Assembly (NCBI GenBank): GCA_964636685.1
Contig: CAZWUK010000030.1
Span: forward strand, 1 to 24,780
DNA length: 24,780 nt
Source of the DNA: CAZWUK01 sp964636685
GTDB lineage: Bacteria > Bacillota > Clostridia > Christensenellales > CAG-138
Reading direction: 5' to 3'
The position numbers were made by a program, and so were the translations under genes. The notes beneath the pieces were generated by a model that worked only from the letters and a program-made list of their open reading frames with translations, had not been told where the DNA came from and searched no databases. Of this stretch, positions 6,134-14,235 are shown one piece after another. Numbering within the stretch: position 1 is the stretch's first letter; the number at the start of each line of letters is the position of its first letter.

Positions 6134-7009
6134 TTGAAAAAGAAAAGTACCCTATACGCATATCTGATGAGTTCGCCTACCATGCTGGTGCTGACGGCGC
6201 TCAGCATCTTTCCCTTGGGGTTTGTTCTCTATTACAGCCTGACGAATTACTCCTATCTCAAACCCAAGGCGACCAAATTCATCGGTCTGCAAAACTTCGT
6301 CAAGATCTTTCAGGATCAATATTTTCAGCAGGCACTGTGGAATACGTTGAAATTCACGCTGCTTGCGGTATTGCTGGAGGTTGTGCTGGGGCTTGCCGTT
6401 GCGGTTCTGATAAACGGCGTGCAAAAGGGAAGAAAACTGATCCGCACAACGACGCTGCTGCCTACGCTTCTGCCGCCGGTCACGGTTGCTTTGGTTTGGC
6501 AGATGATGTTTTCCAATAACTATGGTATCATTAACAACATACTCGGTGTGTTTGGCGTCTCGCCGGTAAACTGGCTGCTGGACGTCAAGACCGCATTTTA
6601 TGCGATTCTCGTGATCGACATTTGGCAATATACGCCGTTTGCGTTTTTGCTGCTCTACGCCGCGCTGCAGGGCGTGCCGCGCGGGCAATACGAAGCGGCG
6701 GCGATCGACGGCGCAGGCGCGTGGAAACGGTTTGTTTACGTAACGATCCCCAATATCACAAAGAATATTATTATGGTCGTGCTGCTGCGTGTCATCGATA
6801 CGTTCCGCCTGTTTGATAAAGTCAATATTTTGACCAAGGGCGGCCCCGCAAACTCTACCGCGACCATTACGCAGTATATTTATCAGTACGGCGTTAAGAA
6901 TTTGAAAGTAGGATACGCATCGGCAGCGTCCGTCATTATGACGGTGATTGTGCTGATTCTGGCATTCGGATATATCCGGCAGAATTTTAACCGAGGGAAA
7001 AAGGCCTGA
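6134..7009 (+). CDS. ABC transporter permease, MalF type (carbohydrate uptake family)
   Basis: The product has about 291 residues and starts KKKSTLYAYLMSSPTMLVLT, followed by about six membrane segments. The EAA loop is YEAAAIDGAGAWKRFVYVTI. The C-terminal FDKVNILTKGGPANSTATI is diagnostic of the MalF/UgpA branch. I chose the TTG at 6134 because GAGGTGG (6121-6127) lies six bases upstream and the preceding stable hairpin ends at 6102. The in-frame TTG at 6110 would add eight unlike residues and has no ribosome binding site. The gene sits behind the binding protein and in front of the regulator. No ATPase gene is present in the operon, so a shared MsmX/MsiK-type ATPase encoded elsewhere is expected. 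Confidence 0.9.
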   Translation: MKKKSTLYAYLMSSPTMLVLTALSIFPLGFVLYYSLTNYSYLKPKATKFIGLQNFVKIFQDQYFQQALWNTLKFTLLAVLLEVVLGLAVAVLINGVQKGRKLIRTTTLLPTLLPPVTVALVWQMMFSNNYGIINNILGVFGVSPVNWLLDVKTAFYAILVIDIWQYTPFAFLLLYAALQGVPRGQYEAAAIDGAGAWKRFVYVTIPNITKNIIMVVLLRVIDTFRLFDKVNILTKGGPANSTATITQYIYQYGVKNLKVGYASAASVIMTVIVLILAFGYIRQNFNRGKKA

Positions 7010-7035
7010 GAAAACAACGCAGCAGGGGGATAGAT

Positions 7036-8028
7036 ATGGCGACGATCAAAGATGTGGCCGAGATGGCGGGATGCTCCATCGCAACGGTGTCGCGGGCTTT
7101 TTCCGCACCGCAAAAGCTTCGGCCGGAAACGCTGACCAAGATCGAACATGCTGCAAAGTGTTGCAACTACGCGCCCAATGCGATTGCGCGTGCAATGGTT
7201 TTGCAGAGAAACAAGACGATCGCGTTTGTCATCCATGAAAAGCACTATCCCATCATGCAGAATCCGTTTTATGCGGCGATATCGGAGGCTGTCCAGCAGG
7301 AGGCGGAGAAAAACGGCTATACCGTTTATATCGTGTCGTCAAAGACCTTTGCAAACAGCGCCATGTCCATGTTTGCCAATCGCAGCGTGGACGGCGTGAT
7401 CCTTGCGGGACAGTGCGAGCAGATGCTGCTGGATGTGCTGCAACGTCAAAATGCGCCGGTCGTATTGGTCAACAGCCAGTCGGTGCACGATGATATTCCG
7501 TCTGTTACAGCGGATGATTATGATGGATCGCTGCAGGCTGTTGAGCATCTGATCCAGCGCGGACATACCCGCATCGGTTTGCTGGGCGGGAATCTGTACC
7601 CTTATGTAGCCAGCGCCCGCCAGAACGCGTTTATTGACACGATGGCAAAATATGACCTGCCGATTTTACCGCGCTATGTTCGCTCATGCGATGCAAGCAT
7701 TCCGGCCGCGCTTTCTATGGCGACGGAGATGCTTTCGATGGAAAACCGTCCGACGGCACTGTTTTGCATGAACGATGTGCTGGCGGTTGGCGCGATCAAG
7801 GCCGCGCTGCGGCTTGAACTGCACATTCCGAAGCAGTTGGCGATCGTGGGCTATGACGACAGCAGTATTTGTCAGGTAATCGAACCTGAGTTAACGTCTG
7901 TTAGCGTAGATACGCATCGTATGGGCAGAGAGAGCGTCAATGCGCTGATCGCGCGGATCAATGGCGAACAACCGGCGCAAATGCACCTTTGCTTAAAGAC
8001 CAGATTGATTGAACGTCATAGCTCCTGA
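7036..8028 (+). CDS. LacI-family transcriptional regulator
   Basis: The 330-residue protein starts with the LacI helix-turn-helix MATIKDVAEMAGCSIATVSR, followed by the hinge helix YAPNAIARAM. A periplasmic-binding-protein-like effector domain follows, with NPFYAAISEAVQQEAEKNGY, VDGVILAG, GLLGG and ALFCMNDVLAVGAIKAA. It ends in a DDS/PELTSVSVD region typical of sugar-responsive members. AGGGGGAT lies upstream of the ATG. It closes the operon, a common arrangement for local control. The palindrome ATGTAAACGTATACAT at 2776-2791 is the probable binding site, so the regulator may control its own operon. The effector is unknown, presumably the imported solute or a derivative. Confidence 0.93.
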   Translation: MATIKDVAEMAGCSIATVSRAFSAPQKLRPETLTKIEHAAKCCNYAPNAIARAMVLQRNKTIAFVIHEKHYPIMQNPFYAAISEAVQQEAEKNGYTVYIVSSKTFANSAMSMFANRSVDGVILAGQCEQMLLDVLQRQNAPVVLVNSQSVHDDIPSVTADDYDGSLQAVEHLIQRGHTRIGLLGGNLYPYVASARQNAFIDTMAKYDLPILPRYVRSCDASIPAALSMATEMLSMENRPTALFCMNDVLAVGAIKAALRLELHIPKQLAIVGYDDSSICQVIEPELTSVSVDTHRMGRESVNALIARINGEQPAQMHLCLKTRLIERHSS

Positions 8029-8057
8029 CAGGAAGATAAACAAATCGCCTGTTTTTG
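8028..8057 (+). terminator. Weak terminator at the end of the uptake operon
   Basis: ACAGG (8028-8032) pairs with CCTGT (8048-8052) across a 15-base loop, followed by a T-run to 8056. The stem is short, so termination would be incomplete, but it starts at the lacI-type stop codon. Confidence 0.4.
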
Positions 8058-8060
8058 GGG

Positions 8061-8181
8061 AAGCTCCGATTATTCCGGCATAACTCGCCCGAAAAGCCTC
8101 GACGCAGCGCCGCTGCGCCTGCGTTTTTAGCGCGGCTCTGCCGAAAAAATCAGCCTCTTGTCCACCGTTCCTCATTTAATC
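8061..8181 (+). repeat. Dispersed intergenic repeat, copy A
   Basis: The core from GATTATTCC (8068) to AAAAAATCA (8152) aligns with 15316-15399, with about 13 mismatches and one gap over 85 bases by eye. Shared blocks include AAAAGCCTCGACG, AGCGCCGC, GTTTTT and GCGGC. The flanks also align loosely: AAGCTCC on the left, and CTCT-TCC-CCTCATTTAATC against CTCTGATCC-CCCTTATTGGATC on the right. AGCGCCGC and GCGGCTCT form an imperfect hairpin around the T-run. It has no gene of its own. Confidence 0.7.
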
Positions 8182-8248
8182 GAAAATTCCTTCGAAACAC
8201 ACTCTGGACAAGAAACGGTTCTTCTATCGAAAGACAAAGCTTTTGGAC

Positions 8249-8281
8249 AAAAAAAAGCAGCCGCTATGGACTGCTTTTTTC
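8249..8281. terminator. Strong bidirectional terminator
   Basis: AAAAAAAAGCAG (8249-8260) pairs with CTGCTTTTTT (8271-8280) over a ten-base loop. It has a T-run on the plus strand and, because of the A-run, also on the minus strand. It isolates the downstream gene from the uptake operon. Apart from repeat A I see no gene in 8029-8402. Confidence 0.85.
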
Positions 8282-8367
8282 GTATGCGCAGCGACGCGTG
8301 AACGGAGCGACGCCAAGCAGAGCACGGCCTTGCATTCGGGATGAAAGCAAAGCCGAAAAAGCAATTT

Positions 8368-8396
8368 TTGATTTTTTGCATCTGGGATGGTATACT
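8368..8396 (+). promoter_or_regulatory. Extended -10 promoter giving an apparently leaderless mRNA
   Basis: TTGATT (8368-8373) and TATACT (8391-8396) are separated by exactly 17 bases. TG at 8388-8389 makes it an extended -10 promoter. The start seven bases past the hexamer falls at 8403, which is the A of the ATG of the next gene. Confidence 0.75.
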
Positions 8397-8402
8397 AATT
8401 TT

Positions 8403-9734
8403 ATGGAAAATTTAACATGCCAAAAACAATTTATTTCTGCGGTTGAGCCAAATTCTCCTGCGGAAAAATATGGGATTCTTCCGGGCGAAACGCTTTTATC
8501 CATCGGCGGAGAGCCGGTCGTCGATGTTGTGGATTATGAATATTTAACAGCAAACCGCAGCTGTGTGCTGCGTGTGCTGTCCGCAAACGGGAAAAGAGAG
8601 CGGACGGTACGAATTCGAAAGGAAGAATGGGAACCGCTGGGCCTGAGCTTTGCCACAAGCCTCATGAGCCCGATGCGCACCTGCAGCAATCACTGCGTTT
8701 TTTGTTTCATCGACCAGATGCCCAAAGGCGTTCGCAGCAGCTTATGCGTCAAGGACGACGATTGGCGCCTTTCCTTCATCATGGGAAACTATGTCACGCT
8801 GACCAATGCCGGCGACGCAGAATTTGAGCGGATTCTCGCCAGAAGGATTAGCCCATTATATGTTTCGGTGCATGCGACGGATCCCGCGGTGCGCTGTTCG
8901 ATGATGAACAACCGAAATGCCGGGAAGCTTATGGAACGTCTGACCCGGCTGAAGGACGCCGGACTGCGCTTCCATGCACAGGTCGTGCTGTGCCCCGGCG
9001 TCAATGACGGCGCCGTGCTCGACAAAACCGTTGCGGAGCTTGCCGGATTGATGCCGGCGGCGCAATCCATGGCGATTGTACCGGTGGGGCTGACAAGGTT
9101 TCGCGAAGGGTTGCCAAAGCTGCAAAGCTTCACAAAGCAGCAGGCGCAGGCGCTCATACGGCATGTCGCTTCGATGCAGGCGCGATTTTTGGAGGAATAC
9201 GGTACAGCGTTTGTATTCTTATCGGATGAATGGTATTTGAAGGCCGAAATGGAGCTGCCGCCCGCCGCAGCGTATGAAGCCTATCCGCAGATCGAGAACG
9301 GCGTTGGACTGCTTCGCCTGTTTGAGGAGGATATGCTTGAGTCACTGTCGGGTAAAGCTGTGCTGAACGCAAGTAAGACGGTGGAGATTGCCGGCGGTGA
9401 GGGCGCGTATCCGTTCTTTCGGACGTTGTACCAAGAAGCGCTGCAACCGTACGGAATTTCCGTTTGCCTGCATCCGGTTCATAATACCTATTTCGGGCCG
9501 GAGATCAACGTGGCGGGCTTGATTACAGGGCAGGATCTGATCGGTCAACTCAGAGGAAAGCTGCTGTCGAAAGCGCTTTTAATCCCTCGCACGATGCTGC
9601 GCGAGCAGGAAGACGTATTTTTGGACGGTGTGACGCTTCGGGAAGCGGAAAAGGAATTGGACGTGGAAATCCTCCCGTTTCGGGACGGCGGCGAATTGAT
9701 CGAAATTATATTTGGGAGTAACACACATGAATAA
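8403..9734 (+). CDS. DUF512-family radical SAM-like protein with N-terminal PDZ-like domain
   Basis: The 443-residue protein begins with a PDZ-like segment (about residues 8-60, ISAVEPNSPAEKYGILPGET). It then has the radical-SAM type motif C94-x3-C98-x2-C101 in CSNHCVFC, directly followed by the family signature FIDQMPKGVR and KDDDWRLSFIMGNYVTLTN. The C-terminal DUF512 part follows. This is the conserved TIGR03279-type family of clostridia and cyanobacteria, whose biochemical role is unknown. The frame stays open upstream to 8055, but that stretch is repeat and terminator. ATG 8403 lies right behind the promoter and has no Shine-Dalgarno at normal distance, so it is probably translated from a leaderless message. 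The 3' end overlaps der by eight bases, a neighbourhood common in clostridia that suggests a link to ribosome or RNA metabolism. Confidence 0.9.
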   Translation: MENLTCQKQFISAVEPNSPAEKYGILPGETLLSIGGEPVVDVVDYEYLTANRSCVLRVLSANGKRERTVRIRKEEWEPLGLSFATSLMSPMRTCSNHCVFCFIDQMPKGVRSSLCVKDDDWRLSFIMGNYVTLTNAGDAEFERILARRISPLYVSVHATDPAVRCSMMNNRNAGKLMERLTRLKDAGLRFHAQVVLCPGVNDGAVLDKTVAELAGLMPAAQSMAIVPVGLTRFREGLPKLQSFTKQQAQALIRHVASMQARFLEEYGTAFVFLSDEWYLKAEMELPPAAAYEAYPQIENGVGLLRLFEEDMLESLSGKAVLNASKTVEIAGGEGAYPFFRTLYQEALQPYGISVCLHPVHNTYFGPEINVAGLITGQDLIGQLRGKLLSKALLIPRTMLREQEDVFLDGVTLREAEKELDVEILPFRDGGELIEIIFGSNTHE

Positions 9735-11058
9735 ACCCTTGGTAGCGGTGGTCGGCAGACCAAACGTGGGAAAATCCACATTGTTTAACAAATTGATCGG
9801 CAAGCGCATTGCCATCGTGGAGGATACGCCGGGCGTCACGCGCGACCGTATCTATGGAGACGCGGATTGGCTGCAATACGCGTTTACGCTAATTGATACC
9901 GGCGGTATCGAGCCGGCGAACGAGGACGCAATTGCTGCACAGATGCGCCGACAGGCGGAGCTTGCGATCGAGACTGCCGACGTCATTCTCTTTCTCGTTG
10001 ACGGCAGGGAGGGGATGACGGCCGCGGATGAAGAAGTCGCCGAAATGCTGCGTCGCAGTAAAAAGCCCGTAGTGCTCGCGGTGAACAAGGTAGACGATCG
10101 CAAATTTGAAGACGCCAGATATGAGTTTTATGCCTTGGGGCTCGGCGAACCGATTACGATCTCCGCATCGCAGGGACTTGGATTGGGCGATCTGCTGGAT
10201 GAGGTCGTCAAGGACTTTCCCAAAAACCTCGAGACGGAGCAGCATACAAGAATCAACATCGCCGTTTCCGGGAAGCCGAACGTCGGAAAATCCAGTCTGG
10301 TCAATGCGCTTCTCGGCGAGGAACGTACTATCGTTTCCGATATTCCCGGCACCACGCGCGACTCGATCGATACGCCGTTTGCCTATGGCGATCGAGAGTA
10401 TACGCTGGTGGATACCGCGGGAATCCGGAGAAAGCGCGCCATTGAGGAGGAGAGCATCGAACGGTACAGCGTGATTCGCTCGCTTGCGGCGGTGCGGCGC
10501 GCCGACGTGGTTCTGATCGTTTGCGACGCGTCGGAGGAGGGTCTGTCCGAGCAGGACGTGCGGATCGCAGGCTACGCGCATGAAGAAGGAAAACCCAGCG
10601 TGTTGATCGTCAACAAATGGGATCTTATCGAGAAGGATACGCATACGATCGAAAAGTACAAAAAGGATTTTGCGGTCGATCTTGCCTTCATGGACTATGT
10701 GCCAATGCTGTTTATCAGCGCGAAGAACGGGCTGCGGGTCAACAAGGTGCTGGAAATGGCAAACCGCGTGTATGACCAGAGCTGCAAGCGGATCCCAACA
10801 GGGATGCTCAATGACGTAATCAACGAAGCAATCACAATGACCGAACCGCCGTCGGATAAGGGACGTCGCCTGAAGATTTACTACGCTACGCAGGTTTCCG
10901 TGCAGCCGCCGACGTTCGTGATATTTGTAAACGATGAAAATCTCATGCACTTTTCCTATAAGAGGTACTTGGAAAATTACCTTCGGAAATCCTTTGAATT
11001 GGACGGCACGCCCATTCGCCTGCTGATTCGAAACCGCAAGAAAGAAGAGGACAATTAA
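9727..11058 (+). CDS. der: Ribosome-assembly GTPase Der (EngA)
   Basis: The 443-residue protein has two tandem GTPase domains. The first has P-loop GRPNVGKS (10-17), DTPGVTRDR, DTGG and NKVD (120-123). The second has GKPNVGKS (182-189), DIPGTTRDS, DTAGIRRK and NKWD (296-299). A C-terminal KH-like domain follows (about 355-443, with LKIYYATQVSVQPPTFVIFV). Der is an essential GTPase for maturation of the large ribosomal subunit. The ATG at 9727 is chosen over the in-frame TTG at 9712 because GGGAG at 9714-9718 sits eight bases upstream and the sequence then starts MNKPLVAVVGRPNVGKS, as in the family. It overlaps the DUF512 stop by eight bases and abuts plsY. Confidence 0.97.
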   Translation: MNKPLVAVVGRPNVGKSTLFNKLIGKRIAIVEDTPGVTRDRIYGDADWLQYAFTLIDTGGIEPANEDAIAAQMRRQAELAIETADVILFLVDGREGMTAADEEVAEMLRRSKKPVVLAVNKVDDRKFEDARYEFYALGLGEPITISASQGLGLGDLLDEVVKDFPKNLETEQHTRINIAVSGKPNVGKSSLVNALLGEERTIVSDIPGTTRDSIDTPFAYGDREYTLVDTAGIRRKRAIEEESIERYSVIRSLAAVRRADVVLIVCDASEEGLSEQDVRIAGYAHEEGKPSVLIVNKWDLIEKDTHTIEKYKKDFAVDLAFMDYVPMLFISAKNGLRVNKVLEMANRVYDQSCKRIPTGMLNDVINEAITMTEPPSDKGRRLKIYYATQVSVQPPTFVIFVNDENLMHFSYKRYLENYLRKSFELDGTPIRLLIRNRKKEEDN

Positions 11059-11060
11059 CA

Positions 11061-11675
11061 ATGCAAACCACTGCACAGTTTTCCGTCTGGATGCTGCTTT
11101 TGAGTATCGTTGCAGGCTACCTGATTGGCAATATCCAGACCGCGATTATTATCAGCAAGTTCCATTACCACGATGATGTGAGGAATCACGGCAGCGGCAA
11201 TGCGGGCAGCACCAATATGGTACGCGTATTTGGCTACCGGCCGGGTCTTTTGACGTTTGCGGGTGATTTTTCAAAGGCGGTGCTTGCGGTGCTGGTCGGA
11301 AGATGGCTCATGGGAACCTATGGCGGCTATCTCGCCGGTTTTTCAGTCGTGATCGGGCACTGCTATCCGGTTTTTGCCGGCTTCCGCGGCGGAAAGGGGG
11401 TTGCATCCTCCTTTGGCGTTGCATGGATGGTATTCCCGCTGGGCGCCGCCATCACGACGGTGGTAATCTTGGTCGTTCTGGCGTTGAGCAAACGAGTGTC
11501 CTTGATGTCGCTGATCGGCATCGCTGCCTTTTTTATCACGACGCTTCTTTTTAAATGGGGAACCGATATGTATCTGATACTGCTTGCGTTTTTGTTGCTG
11601 GCGGTCGTCTATCTGCGGCACACGGACAACATCAAACGCCTGCTCCATGGGGAAGAAAAACAACTGGTGAATTGA
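11061..11675 (+). CDS. plsY: Glycerol-3-phosphate acyltransferase PlsY
   Basis: The 204-residue integral membrane protein transfers an acyl group from acyl-phosphate to glycerol-3-phosphate, the first step of phospholipid synthesis in Firmicutes. It shows the PlsY motifs SGNAGSTN (45-52), GHCYPVFAGFRGGKGVA (99-115) and the C-terminal RHTDNIKRLLHGEE, with about five membrane helices. It starts two bases after the der stop, with AAAGAAGAGG in the end of der as ribosome binding site. The der-plsY pairing is common in clostridia; in Bacillus the related der-gpsA-spoIVA order also couples these functions. Confidence 0.96.
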   Translation: MQTTAQFSVWMLLLSIVAGYLIGNIQTAIIISKFHYHDDVRNHGSGNAGSTNMVRVFGYRPGLLTFAGDFSKAVLAVLVGRWLMGTYGGYLAGFSVVIGHCYPVFAGFRGGKGVASSFGVAWMVFPLGAAITTVVILVVLALSKRVSLMSLIGIAAFFITTLLFKWGTDMYLILLAFLLLAVVYLRHTDNIKRLLHGEEKQLVN

Positions 11676-11678
11676 ATA

Positions 11679-11730
11679 GTCTATTTTTGTGCTGACGCCA
11701 CATATACATGTACGGATCAAGAAGTACATG
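11679..11730 (+). promoter_or_regulatory. Possible sigma-E promoter and inverted repeat upstream of spoIVA
   Basis: GTCTATT (11679-11685) and CATATACAT (11701-11709) are 15 bases apart and loosely resemble the mother-cell sigma-E elements (TCATATT and CATACA-T). spoIVA is a classic sigma-E target. CATGTAC (11707-11713) and GTACATG (11724-11730) form a perfect seven-base inverted repeat with a ten-base loop and no T-run, overlapping the expected start region. The promoter call is tentative. Confidence 0.3.
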
Positions 11731-11748
11731 GATTGAGGGAGGCGCATC

Positions 11749-13226
11749 ATGGACAGAATACAGCTTTATCAGGACATTTCCATGCGGACGCAGGGCGACA
11801 TCTATATTGGCGTGGTCGGTCCGGTGAGAACGGGAAAATCCACGTTCATCAAGCGTTTTTTGGACTTGCTGGTCCTTCCAAATATCGAAAACGAGCATGT
11901 CCGCACACGCGTGATCGATGAATTGCCGCAGAGCGGCCCGGAAAGTCGATCATGACAACGCAGCCCAAATTCGTACCCAACGAGGCGGTGCGGCTCGAGT
12001 TCTCGGATCACCTTTTCTGTAATGTGCGCATGGTGGACTGCGTCGGCTTTTTGATCCCCGGCGTGATCGGTCACATGGAGGAAGAAGCGCCCCGCATGGT
12101 GCGTACGCCGTGGTTTGATTACGATATTCCCTTTGAGGACGCGGCGCGTCTCGGCACTGAGAAGGTGATAACGGAGCATTCCACCATCGGCGTCGTTATG
12201 ACGACGGACGGCTCGATTGCGGACATTCCGCGTGAGAGCTATGCCGAGGCGGAGGCGCAGGTCATCGGAGAGATGAAAAGCACCGGCAAACCGTTTGTTG
12301 TGATCCTGAACAGCACCGATCCGGACGGGATGAAAACGCAGCAGCTCCGACAGTCGATCGCCGGACAATACAACGTCTGCGTGCTTGCGATGGATGTGAT
12401 GCACATGTCCGCCACGCAGGCGACCGCGCTGCTGGAAGCGGTGCTGCTGGAGTTTCCGCTGCGATCGATTGAGATTCGCATTCCGGCTTTCCTGCGGGCG
12501 TTGACGCCGGAGCATCCGCTGCTGCAGCGGGTGATGCTCCCGGTTGTTTCGGCGGCGGGCAAACTGACGAAAATGCGCGACTATGAGGTAATCGTCGATG
12601 AGCTGAAGCAGGTGGAGCGCTTTTCGCCCGCTTATGTAGAAGCGGTTGATCTCGGCAGCGGAACCGCGACGCTGCGCCTACAGCCGGAGGAGGGACTATT
12701 TTACGAGGTACTCGGGGAAGAATGCGGCTGCGATATCCGCGATGATTTTCAGATCATGTCCGCAATGAAGGAATTCGTACTGGCAAAAAATGAGTATGAC
12801 CGTGTCGCAAGCGCACTGCAAGAGGCAAAACAAACTGGCTATGGCTTGGTTCCGCCCGCGATGGACGAGATGGAACTGGATGAACCGGAAATCGTGCAGC
12901 AGGGCAATCGGTTTGGAGTGCGGCTTCGCGCAAGAGCCTCCGGACTGCATGTGATCCGCGTTGATATTGACAGTGAGGTCAATCCCATTGTTGGCACGGA
13001 ACAGCAATCCGAAGCATTGGTGTCGTACCTTCTGGATACCTTTGAAAAAGAACCCGCGGCGATCTGGCAGACGAATATTTTTGGGAAGCCGCTGTACGAT
13101 CTTGTGCGTGACGGCATGGCCGGAAAGGTCAACAGCATGCCGGCGGAAGTGCGCCAAAAAATGCAGCAGACGCTTCAAAGGATTGTCAACGACGGCTGCA
13201 ACGGCCTGATCTGCATTATGCTCTGA
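11749..13226 (+). pseudogene. spoIVA: Stage IV sporulation protein A (spore coat basement ATPase), frameshifted
   Basis: SpoIVA is the ATPase that polymerises on the forespore to found the coat. The first frame, from ATG 11749 with GAGGGAGG six bases upstream, reads MDRIQLYQDISMRTQGDIYI, then the Walker A motif GPVRTGKST (24-32) and VIDELPQSGP. It then runs into a TGA at 11953-11955. The second frame continues without a gap as KSIMTTQPKFVPNEAVRL, VDCVGFLIPG, STIGVVMTTDGSI and ends IVNDGCNGLICIML, as in known SpoIVA. One missing base at the GG of 11940-11941 explains this: CCCGGGAAG would give ELPQSGPGKSIMTT. The rest is intact, about 493 residues, close to the family length. The break is either a sequencing or assembly error or a sporulation-defective mutation. 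The ATG at 11952 alone would lack the P-loop. Confidence 0.92.
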
Positions 13227-13246
13227 TCCTTGGGAAACAATAAGAG

Positions 13247-13272
13247 TCACAGCTTCGGCTGTGATTTTTTAT
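13247..13272 (+). terminator. Terminator between spoIVA and gpr
   Basis: TCACAGC (13247-13253) pairs with GCTGTGA (13258-13264) over a TTCG tetraloop and is followed by a T-run (13265-13270). It separates the mother-cell gene spoIVA from the forespore gene gpr, which agrees with their different sigma factors in known spore formers. Confidence 0.88.
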
Positions 13273-13285
13273 TGTGGAGGAAAGC

Positions 13286-14200
13286 ATGAACAGAACCGAT
13301 ATGGCGCGGGAAGCGCGTGCGCTGCACAGAGACATTGACGGGGTTTCAGAGCAGACGGAGGAAACCGGCGGCGTGACCGTCTCAAGAATCGGAATTGAAA
13401 GCCAAAAGGCGTCGATTCTGCTGGACAAGCCGACAGGAAGGTATATCACCATTGAGGCGCCAAAGCTGGAATACCGCGACACAGAACAGATGCAAACGGT
13501 GCGCAAGGTGTTCGCAAGGGAGCTTGCCCAACTTCTGGAGGACAATCGGGTGGGGAAAAGCGTGCTTGTGGCGGGGCTTGGCAATCGGTATGTCACACCG
13601 GATGCGTTAGGCCCGCGCACCGCAGAAAAGGTGTTTGTTACGCGGCATATTCAGGGGATGCCGGAGTTTTCAGAGCTGGCGGCTTGCCGCTGTGTGGCGG
13701 CGGTGTCGCCGGGCGTTCTCGGCGCTACAGGCGTTGAAACGACGGAGATGATTCGCGGTATCGTATCCGCTGTGCAACCGGACGCATTGCTCTGTATCGA
13801 CGCGCTTGCGTCGATTCGGGCAACGCGCATTTCTACCGCGATTCAAATGAATGACACGGGGATTTCCCCGGGCGCGGGTATTGGAAATTTCCGTCAATCG
13901 ATCAACAAAGAAATTCTGGGGATTCCGGTGATTGCGGTTGGCGTTCCGATGGTCGTGTCTGCCGCGACAATATTGCAGGATGCGATGCAGGAGGTTGCTA
14001 AAATCTCCGGCGAAACGGACAATGCCGATACGTTGGTAAAGCTGGTGCATAGTACCATGCCGCAGGAGTTTCTGAATATGATTGTTACGCCGAAAGACGT
14101 CGATCAGGTTCTGTCGGATATGTCGTCGATCCTCGCGGAGGGTATCAACCGGGCGTTGTTTGATGAAAGCTATTCGGATATCCGTGAATGGATGCAATAG
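13286..14200 (+). CDS. gpr: Germination protease GPR
   Basis: The 304-residue endopeptidase degrades small acid-soluble spore proteins early in germination. The family segments are present: an N-terminal acidic stretch that corresponds to the cleaved propeptide, VLVAGLGNRYVTPDALGPRT, AVSPGVLGATGVET, DALLCIDALASI, QMNDTGISPGAGIGNFR and IPVIAVGVPMVV. The start is ATG 13286, with GGAGG (13276-13280) five bases upstream; the in-frame GTG at 13274 lies before that site. The protein is shorter than the ~370-residue Bacillus enzyme but near the clostridial length. It is followed 35 bases later by spoIIP, the classic gpr-spoIIP pair. Confidence 0.95.
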   Translation: MNRTDMAREARALHRDIDGVSEQTEETGGVTVSRIGIESQKASILLDKPTGRYITIEAPKLEYRDTEQMQTVRKVFARELAQLLEDNRVGKSVLVAGLGNRYVTPDALGPRTAEKVFVTRHIQGMPEFSELAACRCVAAVSPGVLGATGVETTEMIRGIVSAVQPDALLCIDALASIRATRISTAIQMNDTGISPGAGIGNFRQSINKEILGIPVIAVGVPMVVSAATILQDAMQEVAKISGETDNADTLVKLVHSTMPQEFLNMIVTPKDVDQVLSDMSSILAEGINRALFDESYSDIREWMQ

Positions 14201-14235
14201 GCGGTGCATAGTCTAAGGCAGGAGGAGGTGTGGAC

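Noticed and set aside
8055..8402. In-frame upstream extension of the DUF512 gene (116 extra codons from 8055)
   Set aside because: This stretch consists of repeat A, a strong terminator and the promoter; the added residues do not resemble the family, and transcription is predicted to start at 8403.
9889..11076. Minus-strand open frame of about 395 codons opposite der
   Set aside because: Der is unmistakable on the plus strand; the antisense product has no recognisable motif.
13205..13285. Sigma-F/G type promoter in front of gpr
   Set aside because: GCATT and CAATAA-like elements occur, but their spacing and match are too poor to call; the promoter may lie inside the end of spoIVA.
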